From positions 1 to 47,423 of the forward strand of contig CAXKVR010000748.1 in assembly GCA_964058845.1 (NCBI GenBank): 47,423 bases of DNA. Reading direction: 5' to 3'. This DNA comes from Carex sylvatica (taxonomy: Eukaryota > Streptophyta > Magnoliopsida > Poales > Cyperaceae). Shown in pieces: positions 1 to 11,999 of this stretch. The notes beneath the pieces are model-generated. The model was not told the origin of the DNA and did no database searches. It saw nothing but the letters and a program-made list of their open reading frames with translations. The translations under genes and the position numbers were made by a program. Every line of letters starts with the position of its first letter. Position 1 is the first letter of the stretch.

Positions 1-122
1 AGTAGTGCGACAGAGACCTAGCACCATTTAATTTACTGATACATGGTATCAAAATATAGGTTGAAATTAAATTTTGAAAATTTGTAATAATATTAACAGA
101 AGTAACGAACCCTCTTTGTCAG

Positions 123-3100
123 GCTTGAGAAAGATATCAGGTTCAATTACTTCTGGACACGGTGCACAAAACTCATCGCTGTAAGCCTTTTGGTGTTCCT
201 TTGAATTGGAATATGCTTATTGTGTAATTAATTTTCCCTAGACAAACCAAATGATTAATGGTATGGGTCTACTTGCATGGAATTTCAGTAATGTACAGTT
301 TATTTATTAGTTCTTCACTGTAGCAACTAAGCAACTAAATGACAAAACAAGAAACATACAAAAACAAAAAAGTCAAATTAACTTTGTGCTAGCTCGACTG
401 CAGTCTAAATTTTATCTGGTATCAGCAGTTCAGCACATGCTCATAAAATAATAGATCAAACCAAATAAAAAAAACAAAAAAAAACATGTAATTTGTATCT
501 ATTATCCTAAGTGAAAGTCGAAACACAGGTAACTCTATTTGCAGTGCACTGTGCGGGATGCTTCAACTACTTAATAGCAGATAGATACCCAGACCCAATG
601 CAAACATGGATTGGTAGTGAGATGCCTGATTTCAAGATGCAAAGTCTATGGACAAGATATGTTACTGCCATGTACTGGTCAATTACAACCCTTACCACAA
701 CTGGCTATGGTGACCTGCACGCAGTTAATACACAGGAGAAGCTTTTTGACATATTCTACATGCTGTTTAATTTGGGGCTTACAGCCTATATTATTGGGAA
801 CATGACCAACCTTGTCGTGCATGGAACCAGCCGCACCAGAAATTTTGTATGCCTTCTCTCTCTATCAAGATTACACATCTTTATATCTTATTTAAAGATT
901 AAAATTTTAAATTTTGGCTTTTTAATTAAATCAGGACTGCACTTTACCAGGACTAACTGTTCTATTTCTTCTTTCTCCATTGTTATTATTAAATCATAAA
1001 AATTCCTTCACTGTCAGTACTACAAGATTAACTGTTACAACAAACTACCAAAGTGAAGCAAGTGAAACTGAGTAATTGGGGTTTGAAACCTCATTTGGTT
1101 CTTTATTTGATGCTTCAATACAGGCAATGTCTAGCCCTGTAACAGTACATACCATCTACTTTCCATTCCCTCCTCTCTTGACCACTATTAGCTACTAGAA
1201 GAACCACTTCCATTTCTAATGCATGCCAATAACGAACAAATTTGACTGCATTGTAGAGAGATACAATTCAGGCAGCTTCCCTTTTCACAGCAAGAAACCA
1301 ATTGCCAAGGAAGATAAAGGACCAGATGTTATCTCACATTATTATAAGATTCAAAACCGAGGAGCTCAAGCAGCAGGAGATGTTGGCTAGTCTACCCAAG
1401 GGTGTCCGTTCTAATATTGCATACAATTTATTCTTTCCCATAGTGGAGAAAGTATATCTTTTCAAGGGTGTATCCTACAGCTTCATTTTTCAACTGGTAC
1501 AGCATAGATAAAACTTGCTCTGGAATTTCTAATTTTTAATTTAGCACCTCCAGTCCTCTTTTGATTTCATAATACCAGAAACTAGAAATCGAAGAAATAC
1601 TACAAAGAACAAACCAAAATTAGCAAGGCAAAAAAGAGCAACAATTAGCACAATGATTTTTTTTTTTCTTTTTCAACATAGGACGACAGCTACTGTTTAG
1701 GCTTTAGCATATGCAAGTTAGGTGTTGATCTGGGATTCTTAAAGTACAATACGATAATAACAATAATAACAAAACGTAAATATTTTATGGAGTTGTGCAA
1801 TGGTGCTTTGCAACGTACCACTGCACAGGTATTTAGCATTTCAATTAATCTCAATTTTTGAAATCCGAACATCTGATCCAAGCCGTTCAATGTGATCTAC
1901 ATAATTAAAATCTTGTTGGCAACCAAAATTTTGTTGGTTTAGGATTTTTTTTTACTATCTTTTTGATAGACAGAAAATCCAGTAATTCAAAAATTTTGGA
2001 CCATCCAATGCTGATGACTTTCTTCCTATAAAAAGAATAATTAAAAAAACATATATAAAATTTCGTTTCTAACAAAATTTTAATACATACATTGAGTGGC
2101 TCGGATCAGCCAACAAAAAGTACTGGTGCATTGGGACTTTGCAAAACGCCATAACCCAACTCATATTTTAAGTATCCTTCAGCAGTAACTAAGGCAATTT
2201 TCATACAAAATAGATTACAGAGATGCAAGCTGAATATTTTGCACCAAGAGAAGATGTCATTCTCCAGAATGAAGCTCCAGCAGATATGTACATTGTGGTA
2301 TCAGGAGCACTGGTTAGTATCTTTCTCTCATTAGATTTTTCTTACCTCGACTCTGACCTTAATTGAACTGACTACTATTAGTTGCAAATAACACCTGCTA
2401 TCTTAAATTATTTCAGATAACACAAATATTTCCGGTACTTGCCCAAAACATACATATCTAGCTCAATTGAAAAAAGTTCATTTATTAAATGTTGACAGTT
2501 ATTTTCCATATGTTATCAGTTCATTTTATGCCCTTGGATCTATCTGAACGAAAATGAAGTCAAAAATATTTGGCGTAGGGTTCAAATCAGATGTACTAAC
2601 AATGAAGCAATTTGCTTGATCTTGCAACAGAAAATAAAAGTGTAGGGTAATTAGGTCATTTCCTGCTTTACTTGACATTGACTTGCACCAGATTTAATTC
2701 TGCTAATAGGAAAAATATTGGGTATAGTTGTATGTACAACGTATACAAATATAAAGTGTAGGGTTATTAGGTCATTTCCTGCTTTACTTGACATTGACTT
2801 GCACCAGATTTAATTCTGCCAATAGAAAAATATTCGGTATAGTTGTATGTAAAATATATATTGGGTGTATTTTGCAAAAAGAAAGCGTAAAATGAAAGAA
2901 GTCTCAACAAATACATGTGCTTATTTTGGCTTTTCTTCCTTGTTATTGCAGGATATGAGAGCAAGTATGGGTGGGACTTGTCAGGTATGGGGAGTTTTAA
3001 AAGTTGAAGTGTTAACAATGCCAAGATTTCATACACACAGGAGCTAGAAATGACTGACCTAACAGATATAACTATCACTTCTCTTTCAGATATACAGAAG

Positions 3101-4236
3101 GGTAAAAGCTGGAGAAGTATTTGGAGAAATAGGGGTTCTATGTGACAGCCCACAGCCTTTTACTTTTCAAACAACAGAGCTTTCTCAGCTTCTGAGGCTA
3201 AGTAAATCATCTTTAATGAATGCTATTAAAGAGAACTTGGAGGATGGAACTACAGTGATGAACAACTTTTTTCAGGTAAATTAAATGAAAATAGTTAAAT
3301 TATTAAACACTTTATGTATCAACTATTTAGCATGTCATTGTTGCTAAATATTATGCCCTTACTTTTTTACAGAAGGTAAAGCTGGAGGAAGAGGTACAAG
3401 GAGTAGAGGGGCCTTCCAGTACAAAAAGAGGAGAAGAGGAATTTGATAAATGTTCTTTAAACAACCAAATCATTAACAGATACGTTGACAGCGATAGAAC
3501 AGAGATAAAGCCAAATAAATTTAAAAGACAAGAAATAGAATGTAAAAGAGTTACCATTTACATGCACCCCGAGAGGATCCAAAGCCCCACGAGACAGAAC
3601 GGGAAGCTTATAGCTTTACCTTCTTCCCTTGAGGAACTCTTCCTAATAGCAGGTTAGTGCTTTGAACTCCTTTTAAAAGAAACTAAAGAAGTAGTTTCAT
3701 ATCTCAGGTCAATATAATTACAGAATACAACATAAAATCAAGGACTACAGTAGAAACAACTAACCTCAACAGGGTATAGAACTATATAGTTAAATTAGTA
3801 CTACTCTTCAATAAAAAAAAATTTGTACTACTCTTTGCTATTGTTTCCTTTTGGTGGAACAAAAAAATAACATCCTGGTTAGTATCAGCAAACATAAACT
3901 CATTGAAATGCAAAGAACAGTACTGAAGGTTGGCATAAAAAGAAATGAAGCAAAGAAAAATCTGATAATATTATATGAGCAACCAGCATCGATACATGGC
4001 AGTACCAATAAATAACAACCCGATTAGCATAACGATTAATTGTAGCTAATAAGAACTTTGCACCAAAATGAAAGACTGGACGACAGAATTGTTAGCTCTT
4101 ACCTTATATCTTTATCTTGCAAATTGCAGGCCAGAAGTTCAGTGGATTTTCTCCTACAAAAGTCTTAAGTGGAGATAATGCTGAAATAGATGACATTAAT
4201 GTGATCCGAGATGGAGATTATTTGTATTTTCTTTAG
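123..4236 (+). CDS. KAT1: KAT1-like inward-rectifying Shaker K+ channel (5' end outside window)
   Basis: Plasma-membrane voltage-gated K+ uptake channel subunit; family members work as tetramers, classically in guard cells. Exons read as 123-180, 529-846, 1257-1496, 2214-2312, 2952-2984, 3090-3275, 3373-3652 and 4130-4236; all junctions are GT-AG and the frame stays open for about 439 codons to TAG. Exon 1 here is the S4-S5 linker ([12 protein letters not shown]). Exon 2 carries S5, the pore with the TTTGYGD selectivity filter, and S6. Exon 3 is the C-linker. Exons 4-6 form the cyclic-nucleotide-binding-like domain ([20 protein letters not shown]). The last two exons give a KHA domain ([11 protein letters not shown], ending [14 protein letters not shown]). 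Pore and S5 resemble KAT1/KAT2 rather than KC1 or AKT1. There is no ankyrin block, and the linker between the binding domain and KHA is only about 60 residues. S1-S4 lie left of the window. The visible part looks intact. Confidence 0.9.
2634..2865. repeat. Tandem duplication of a 116-bp intron segment
   Basis: Two adjacent copies (about 2634-2749 and 2750-2865) share a long near-identical core, recognisable by the shared words ATTAGGTCATTTCCTGC and GACTTGCACCAG. They lie in the channel-gene intron between the exons ending at 2312 and starting at 2952. No coding potential or terminal repeats are seen, so this looks like a simple recent tandem duplication. Confidence 0.85.
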
Positions 4237-4592
4237 ATGAAGAAACCGGAATTTTTTTCTTTTCTCTAACTTCTAATTGAAAAAGGAGAACTCTGTGAAA
4301 GTAAATATAATCATTGCCAACAATCTTCGTAATTTTTTCCATTTCTGACAACTAGAAAACTTGATCATTTATTGATTAAAAGAGTACAAATTGAACACCA
4401 CTAAAGAATTCTAAAATATGCTAAAAATATAACAAATGGCCTTTATGCTGCTTTCTGGGTACATCCTAGTATACAAATCCAAAATTGATGATTATACAAA
4501 AAGTATACTTCGAAAATGTGCTTTCATCTACATTCTCTCAGTGTATCCTAAGAACTTGAACACATTTTTTGGTTTTCCACAAGTCTGATGCA
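4237..4592. other. Convergent 3' intergenic spacer
   Basis: This 356-bp AT-rich stretch separates the stop codons of the KAT1-like gene (+) and the MNS3-like gene (-). It must hold both 3' UTRs and poly(A) signals. No further gene is seen. Confidence 0.7.
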
Positions 4593-7500
4593 TCAGACCT
4601 CATCAACCAAACCTATAACTGGGAGAGGGTGAGCCTCTGTGTTGAACACATATTTGTCAAGGGGTAGAACATCATTTTCCCCAAATAACAAATAAAAGTA
4701 CTTGAGTGTCTCCCCCAAGAAGAAAGTCTCCATCTTGTCCCTCTTGGGAGGTGGTATGGAGGTGACATCATCTAATGATGTGTAGCCACCTGATTCAATT
4801 TTGGTGTATTTTTCAAATGCCTCGAAAATCTGCCACCCCCATTCACGGTACCTGTGGTTCACAAAATTACGATTCAGTTTGTTGGCATGCGAGAACTCTT
4901 AGTTAAAGAACCGATAACAATATCACTCAGGATGACATATGTGAGACCAACCTACTAGGTCAACGGGTATGGACATTTGGCTTGTGTGTTTATATGTCCA
5001 ATCAGGTCGAGACCAACACAATACATTTTTTAATAAAAAGATTTCTAATCAGACCAGACAATTGAAAACCAATGATACGTCTGCTTCTAGTTCTAGTGTG
5101 TGTGGGTGTGACAGAGAGAGAGATATATACTTGGGATCTTCGGTGATTCGATGCAGGTACATCAGTGACTCAACAGTTTCAGGGCGTAAAAGGTTATGAC
5201 GATCAAGATACTTGATTATGATATCATTTATGTACTCTGAACTTTTGTTTCCTCCATCAGACCCATTGTCAACCTCCCCCTGGTTGAATTTACAAAATAC
5301 AAAAAAATGGAACAGCAAAGAAAATGCAGATCCACCATCAGCTTCTTGAATTAAAAATGTCCTTTTGTATGCTATGACTTTGACTAGAATACCAGCAATG
5401 GTTCATTTCGAAAGGACAAGTCATCTAATACTTGGTCAGTTGGGATCCGACACCCATCTGGTCGAATGCACAAACAGAACCTTTTGTTTCCAAACAGCCA
5501 AGAAGAGTATACTATGTTTCAGCTTCAAGACAACCAATCTCAAACTAAACTCGATTGTAAAAAGAAGGTACCTCAATTCGGAAATAAGCGATTTCAGGGG
5601 CAAGACCAGTGGAGGTCACAGCATATATTTCAAAGCATGTCTTAGCCAAATCTTCAGCCAGCTTTAGGTTTTCTATATCATCATTTGATAACAAGTTGCT
5701 TTCCATAGCTTTTGTTTTTGTCATTCCCTTTGTTGCACCAAGAGCTAATGTCCCTGGCAGGAAACAGACCTTTACACAAAACATGTCAATAATGAAAAAA
5801 TTCCTTCCCAGCTAGCCATTTTGTTGTGGTACAAAGCCAACAGCACTGGCCATCCCAAGAGCGGTTTTTAGTTGTACTTGAAAAATTGAAATTAAAATTG
5901 CTGCTGCCCTTCTTTAAATTACTCACATAAGTACTAACTAAAAGCTCAATTACTCATCCAAGTATGCAATTACACCTCCATTTAGTTTAAATAGGCATCA
6001 ATTAAGCCACAATTGTACAATTTGATCTTAAACAGAACAAAATTTGGCCTCAGCTTATTGAACACAGAACAGGTCAAAAAAACACAGGAAAAGGTCAGAG
6101 TGAATTGACTGTGTATGGATGTTACCATTTAAACGTAAGGATTTTGTAGTTTGTACCGCCACAAGGACTTATATACCAGTTGCACAGTTGCTACCGCCTT
6201 TCCAGGTGAATGATCCCTATTTTATATAACTATCCCGACTAACTACTACCTAGCAACTAGCAAATACTAACATAGAGAAAAGTACAAATAGCATTCTGCA
6301 TTTACCAAAGGATTGAGCAGAGCCCTTACAATTCAACACTTAAAAATGAACAAGGGCATCTGCACTTTCAAAATTGCAAATGCACCCTTCTATCCAATTT
6401 TTCCACTGTGTGATGTTGTTCCATCAGTGCCCTTATTATTTTCACAACACTTAAAAGAGTCCATTTTCAGAATAAATTATACAGAGCAAAACAATTGAGT
6501 ACCAGTATGTACTGGACAATGCTCAAGAAGCAGTGGCATGTCAATTGGACAACTTCTCATGTTAAATCACTTAAGAACATTTTCTGATAGTGGATTCGTA
6601 ATATGATAACAGTGATATGCCATTTTCATTCAATTTAATAGGAAAAGTGGATCAAGGGGCAACTGCAGCTATTTTCAAAATGCAGAGGTATTGACCCTTT
6701 GGGTAAATGCAGAGAGTGCTTCTATAAAACAAAAGACAAGCAATATACTAACATAATTACATACCAAGTGGTCCATTTTGGGGCTGAAGCCACCTTGAGA
6801 CCCGTAAGGAAGCTCTCCAACAAAAACCAATCCTTTTGGAATTGATTTTTTAACAAGACGGTGCCTCACTCCTCTCATTGCTTCTGTGTACATTTCATGT
6901 AGGTACTTTAAATCGGTATCTCGTCTATTCTTTTGCTGAATCCAGATTTTAATGAGGTATTCATAGTAGCTGTCACCGCGTGATCCAAGCCTGATGTTTT
7001 CTCCACTAAATTGACCAGAATGTGGGCTGTATTCACCAAGGAAAAAGGTAACTAAATGTAATGATAGAACATGCAACATTTTCAGGTAATGAGAATAAGA
7101 AATCTGAACACGGAAACTCCAAAACTGAGATTTCAAATGCACTACTATGCAATTTTTAACTAGTTAAAAAGTTTAGTCCTCAATATTCTGTCCACAGTTA
7201 CAAATTGGGAGCCACCCTACCAACCACATTCTAGATTGCACAAGCCAAGAACAATATTTCCGGTGTAGCAGATTGCCAGAGACAGCAACCAAGAGCTTAT
7301 CCCTTTTCACTCATAAAGAAACCAAAAGCATTGAAAATGACAAGGTCATGACCTTATGGAAAGTGAATTTCAGCTTGGAACCGGGTCTAGCAGCTAGTTT
7401 GTAAAAAAGCAATGGTGTCCATTTCTACAGCTTTATTCTTCTGGTCAAAAGGAGGGCAAGAATAAAAGAAAGAAAAGGGCACACTAGGTTCCTTTGTCTG

Positions 7501-9687
7501 GGCTGAACATTGTCTTGGTTTATTTTTTACTTATTTTCAGTAATTTCAGTCAATGGTATAAGGTTATGTGCACTAATTATATATTCAAAATTTTGTGTTC
7601 AAGTTTGATATATCCAGTAGACATATAAGGAAACGAAAAGAAGGAAATGATTTGTATTACAACCTTACGTTTCCACACTGCTACGAAAATTCCCAAGCTT
7701 TAATAAACTTTTCAACTAGAATGACTATCTATGACAGCCATTAGAAAACAAGTTATCAAATCATAACAACAAGAAGTTAAACTATCATATAATAAATCAA
7801 CCCACCCTACCCTAGCATATTGCATACCAGTGAGTGTGAAAAACCACCACAACAATATCTGTCACACTAAACGCAGAGGCGGAACATAATATATGGGAAA
7901 GGGTGCTAAGCCCCCCCCATAAATTGAAATTTTGTAATTTTATCCTTTTAAGTATTTAATTTTTGCAAAATTTATTACTAGTAGCCCCCCTTATAAATTG
8001 AAATTACATGACATTTATTCATTCAGCCCCCCAATCTCAATTTTCTAGTTCCGCCCCTGACTAACGACCAGGTTTCAGGTCACTATGGTAATGTCATAGA
8101 TTAAAAGCTGGATATATATATAGATAACTAACTAAATATGTGTAATTAGTTAATAATTGAGTCACAGGTGAAACTGAACTTCAAAACACTTGCCAATGGA
8201 AAAATCTTTAAATCTAAATTACTGATGGATGGCAAAGCAAGTACAGCAGAATGTTATCTCAACAATCAACCATTAGAGAAGACATGAGATCTGGTTCTTT
8301 ATAGGGTTTCTGTTTTGGTGTAAAAAATCATCCTTAGTTTTAAGCCTACCTAGCTATACCAGAGATAATCAGTAATATGGCAGCTTCTGACAGCATGTTC
8401 CATGCAACGACAACTGTTATTTAAACACAAACCCCTAAAACAAAATAATATTTTCATACCTAATATAAATTGGCACTAGCCCTTCAACTTTTGGAAGTGA
8501 TCTAATATGCTCCAGAACCTTCATCCCTGCTGAATAATACTTGGGGTCCCCTGAAATTTCACTCAGATAATTAAACTCCAGTTGTAGGGTTGAGGCCTCA
8601 GACGTGCTGCTCAATCCATCAGGTGCAGGGCGTGCTATTTTATCTCTCAGATAAACATCACTGAAAGGTATAGGAGTCGAGCTGGAGCTAAATGCCAACA
8701 ATAAACGATCAGCCAAAACCTTGGAAACTTCTAAAAGCATCTCCGGGTTAGTGCTGTTATTGCCTACTGTACTCAAGTGGTATGCACTAAGAAGCCCACC
8801 TAATACCCGAATAGTGGTTTCGAATAGATTAACCTGGCCTTTTTCATTAATCCTTGAAACCAAATTTTCCTCAATCCAAGTAGAAGCCTCTTTTACTATG
8901 TCATTTTCGCCCATGATCATGGCTGTGTCTAATGCATCTATGATAGTGGCGCCAAGGCCACCTAACCCATTAGTACCTCTTTTGCTCACAGGCATGAGTT
9001 CATCAAATCCCATTGCAAAATTTTTGTACCCAGACCATGCATGGATAAAAGCCTCTTTCACCTTTTGTTGTCTTGAGACCCATTTGCTATGATCTAAACT
9101 TGAGCCCTTTTTGTTCATTTCATCTGGAGTGAGCTGCGGGGGTAACCTTGGAGACCTCCTCCATAACCTGGGGGGCTTTTGGTACACAGCCTCAGTGGCT
9201 TCAGTGAATGTGCTGTTTAGAACCAAGTTCGATTCGAAATTGGGGGAAGATTTGTTCATTAGGAACAGACATGTTACTCCAGAAATTAGAAGCAGCATCA
9301 GGAGCTTGCCCAGACTACACTTTACACAAAAAATTCCTAAGCTGTTATTGGTCACAGATTGAGTTATAACCTGAAACCAAAAGAAGCATACACATAAGAA
9401 ACAAAAAGCAGAATGAGTGTAATTTAGCAAAACTCATGGCAGTAAGATCCCTTAATTCTGTATATGGCGTATGAAATTATAAACAGATCCGACTACTTTT
9501 TGCGAGTGCGTAATAGGAGAACAAGTACTCATTCGCTGAACTAACAACAAATGGAAAGAACAAGTCAAAGGAATCCGATCGAATCGATTGAGAGATAGAG
9601 AAAAAGAGAGACCTTGAAATGGGAGCGCTGGCGAAATTTGGCGTTGTCGTAGTCTGCATCCCGAGTCGAATAGGGAAGCTTTGACAT
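4593..9687 (-). CDS. MNS3: Class I alpha-1,2-mannosidase (GH47), MNS3 type
   Basis: Trims alpha-1,2-linked mannose from N-glycans early in the secretory pathway; Arabidopsis MNS3 removes one mannose from Man9GlcNAc2. Minus-strand exons are 9687-9613, 9370-8460, 7026-6765, 5769-5572, 5279-5131 and 4851-4593. They give 617 codons plus TGA, close to the roughly 620 residues of Arabidopsis MNS3, with an intact frame across every junction. The protein begins [18 protein letters not shown], has one membrane anchor at about residues 46-63 ([16 protein letters not shown]) and a stem rich in proline and arginine, then the GH47 domain. Landmarks are [63 protein letters not shown] and the calcium-site motif FNTEAHP near the C-terminus. 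The type II anchor fits a Golgi or ER location. Two transposon insertions, one intronic and one upstream, leave the coding sequence unharmed. Confidence 0.95.
7874..8059. mobile_element. hAT-type MITE inside an MNS3 intron
   Basis: A 186-bp element with termini CAGAGGCGGAAC and GTTCCGCCCCTG, the CAGNGGCGGA-type end common to small plant hAT elements. The flanks ACTAAACG and ACTAACG(A) look like an 8-bp target duplication that has since mutated. Internal C-rich blocks (AGCCCCCC) recur. It lies in the intron between the exons ending at 8460 and starting at 7026 and encodes nothing. Confidence 0.75.
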
Positions 9688-9955
9688 TTTTGCCCCCTTT
9701 TTCTATGGCGGGATCTGGAGAGAGAAAGGAGAAAGGGGGGGTCGAGCGGGCTAACGGTGGCAGTTGTTGTTTTGGGAAAAGGCGTGAGCAACTGAGCATG
9801 AACGTGAGAAAGTGTAGATCAATTGGGGAAGGGAGAACAGTTTGTCTGATCGGACGAGAGGAAGACTCCCGATCGGACGAACACAAGTCCGGGTGCCATT
9901 TCGTTATTGGATCTCTTTTTTATTTACATTCGTTTGTTTTTGTTGCCGCCAAGGC
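9688..9955. promoter_or_regulatory. MNS3 5' flank and likely core promoter
   Basis: About 270 bp lie between the MNS3 ATG (9687, minus strand) and the target duplication of the Mutator-like element at 9967. The stretch is G-rich on the plus strand (C-rich on the coding strand) and must contain the 5' UTR and proximal promoter. No individual motif can be assigned with confidence. Confidence 0.45.
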
Positions 9956-9966
9956 GCCAATACGTA

Positions 9967-10680
9967 CCGTTTTTTTTATTAATAGAAAATAAATAAATAA
10001 AATATCGTTAAAGGAGATAGTTTGAGGTAAATTCAATATCTAGTTAGAATGGATTGAATTATTCCGTTCTACGGTACGAGACAGTTTATCCCGTTCCACT
10101 AATTCAACTTCTAAGTAAATAAATTTTAAATAAAAAGAGAAAAAAATCAGGACGATAAAAACTTTTCCATCCAATTGTCAAAAAAGAAAAAAAAATTCGG
10201 ACAGAGTGGATTGTCCCGTTCAACCAATATTGTTGATTGTTGCTCTGTCAATTGGTAATCGGTACTAATGAAATTTCAGTTGACCTCTGTTAATTATTCT
10301 ATTGGAAAATTTGAATTGTTGAAAGGGGGTTCGGTTTTATGAAAATTAATTAAAAGTGAATCTATCTTCTAAGTATGAATCTGCCTTCTAACAATCATCA
10401 ATAGAACCAATTCGAATCATTTTTTTTTTCACTTCTGGACGGTACAATCTACTCCGTCCCAGGTTCTATTTTTTGGTCGGGAATTTTTTACCGTCTCTGA
10501 TTTTTTTCTCCGTTTAGTTAAAATTTAGTTAATTAGGAGTTAGATTAGTGGGACAGGATAAACTGTTCCATCCCGTATGACGGGATAAACCAACTCGTTC
10601 TACCTAGATATTGAATTTTCTGCAAAACAATCTCCTTTATCGATATTTTATTTATTTATTTTCGATTAATTAAAAAAAGG
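9967..10680. mobile_element. Mutator-like fold-back MITE (714 bp)
   Basis: The element is bounded by a perfect 11-bp direct repeat, GCCAATACGTA (9956-9966 and 10681-10691). Its ends are long imperfect inverted repeats: the left end begins CCGTTTTTTTTATTAATAG and the right end is nearly its reverse complement. The similarity extends roughly 200 bp inward through AAATAAATAAAATATCG and GTTTATCCCGT. No transposase is present. Long terminal inverted repeats with a 9-11 bp target duplication fit a non-autonomous Mutator superfamily element. It landed about 280 bp upstream of the MNS3 start codon. Confidence 0.82.
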
Positions 10681-10691
10681 GCCAATACGTA

Positions 10692-11999
10692 TATAGGTCA
10701 ATAAAAAAAAGAAAAAATATTTCTATCCCCATCTCAAATAGTAAATGCACATCTCCCACTTATTAATGATGGTCTCACACGTTTTCTCTTGTCACATAAT
10801 ATTAGTGTTGTTTTGTTTGCTTTCTCAAGATACAACTATGCATGTGTTCGTGTGATCTTCTGTGTTGAAACTCCCAATTAGTTAACTCCCCACTCACAAC
10901 ACGAAAAGCAGTAGAGTTACGCATAAAAATTTTTAAATGGTAAAATATAAATTAGTAGAAGACGAAAAGCAGTTGTGGTCAAAACTTTTACATTACCAGT
11001 GGCTCATTGATACTTGCATTACCAGACGAATTAGCATAGCAGGGTAGTAATTAATAAAGGGGAAACAGTGGAACAAATCCTACATAAGGCGACGAGGCAT
11101 CTCTCGGATGAAAGGCAATACACAAGGCGGAAAGACTTGACTCCATCTATACTGGTAAAGAAGAGGAACTTAACAGCTCCTTACTGACAAAATAAAGAAC
11201 ATTGTCAGAGATATGTAGGAAACTTACCAACAGACCGCTCTCTTTTTCTATTTTTACAAAATAAAGTAAAGAAGCGGATGAAGTTAGGGTTTTCAATTGG
11301 CGGATAACTATATCCTTTAATTTAGGTAGTTTTTATGATTTCCTTTTTAAGGCCATTTTAGCCTTTCAATTGTTTTCAACTAGGATAGTTTTTAAATCTT
11401 TTTAAGGCCATGCAATATGTGAAACACTATTTTTTCATTAATGCAATACCTACGGATTTTTCTAAAAAAAAAAAAAAAAAACATTACCAGACGAAAAATA
11501 GTAGTATTAAAATATTTTCAATTAAATGATATTTAAATTTGTGGATAAGTTGATTCCATCAGAGCCAAAGGTTGGTAGGTTGGCTGCCTCTTTTGTCCCA
11601 TTTGTTAACCTTAAAAAGTTAAAATCTCCTTGTCAGGATTCTTAATACAACCACACCATCGACTTGAAATATTTGCCTCCTAAAAGTCTATTAGAGCTTA
11701 AGCTTATTTTGTATTAGCACAAGTAAAAGCTGTGATCTTCTTTTCATGGTAGTTTAGAGAGAGAAAGAGAATTTTAATTTGTTGTTGCGCAGAAGTAAAG
11801 AATTGTAATTTTAATTTAAATACAGGGAATTGGATTGCCAGTAAATTACTCTGGTACAGTCCAAAAAATTTCATCTTGCTTAAGAAAACTTATCAATTTG
11901 CTTCATAATTTCTTGCTCGAATAGAATAATTCTACTCTGATTGGATTCTGTGCCTGACACAGTAAGGTCCAGAAACTAAAATTTTGAGGAACTTGAATT
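10692..11999. other. AT-rich intergenic DNA, no gene seen
   Basis: No convincing exon, RNA gene or element end was found. A homopolymer A run lies near 11464-11480. A segment near 11080-11230 is less AT-rich and has a short open frame on the minus strand, but I recognise nothing in it. Confidence 0.6.

Noticed and set aside
8721..9362. Plus-strand open frames of 123 and 83 codons
   Set aside because: They are antisense shadows of the second MNS3 exon and have no recognisable motif.
11080..11230. Possible exon on the minus strand (SALCIAFHPRDASSPYVGF)
   Set aside because: An open frame with a nearby GGTAAGT donor exists, but no partner exons or family similarity were found.
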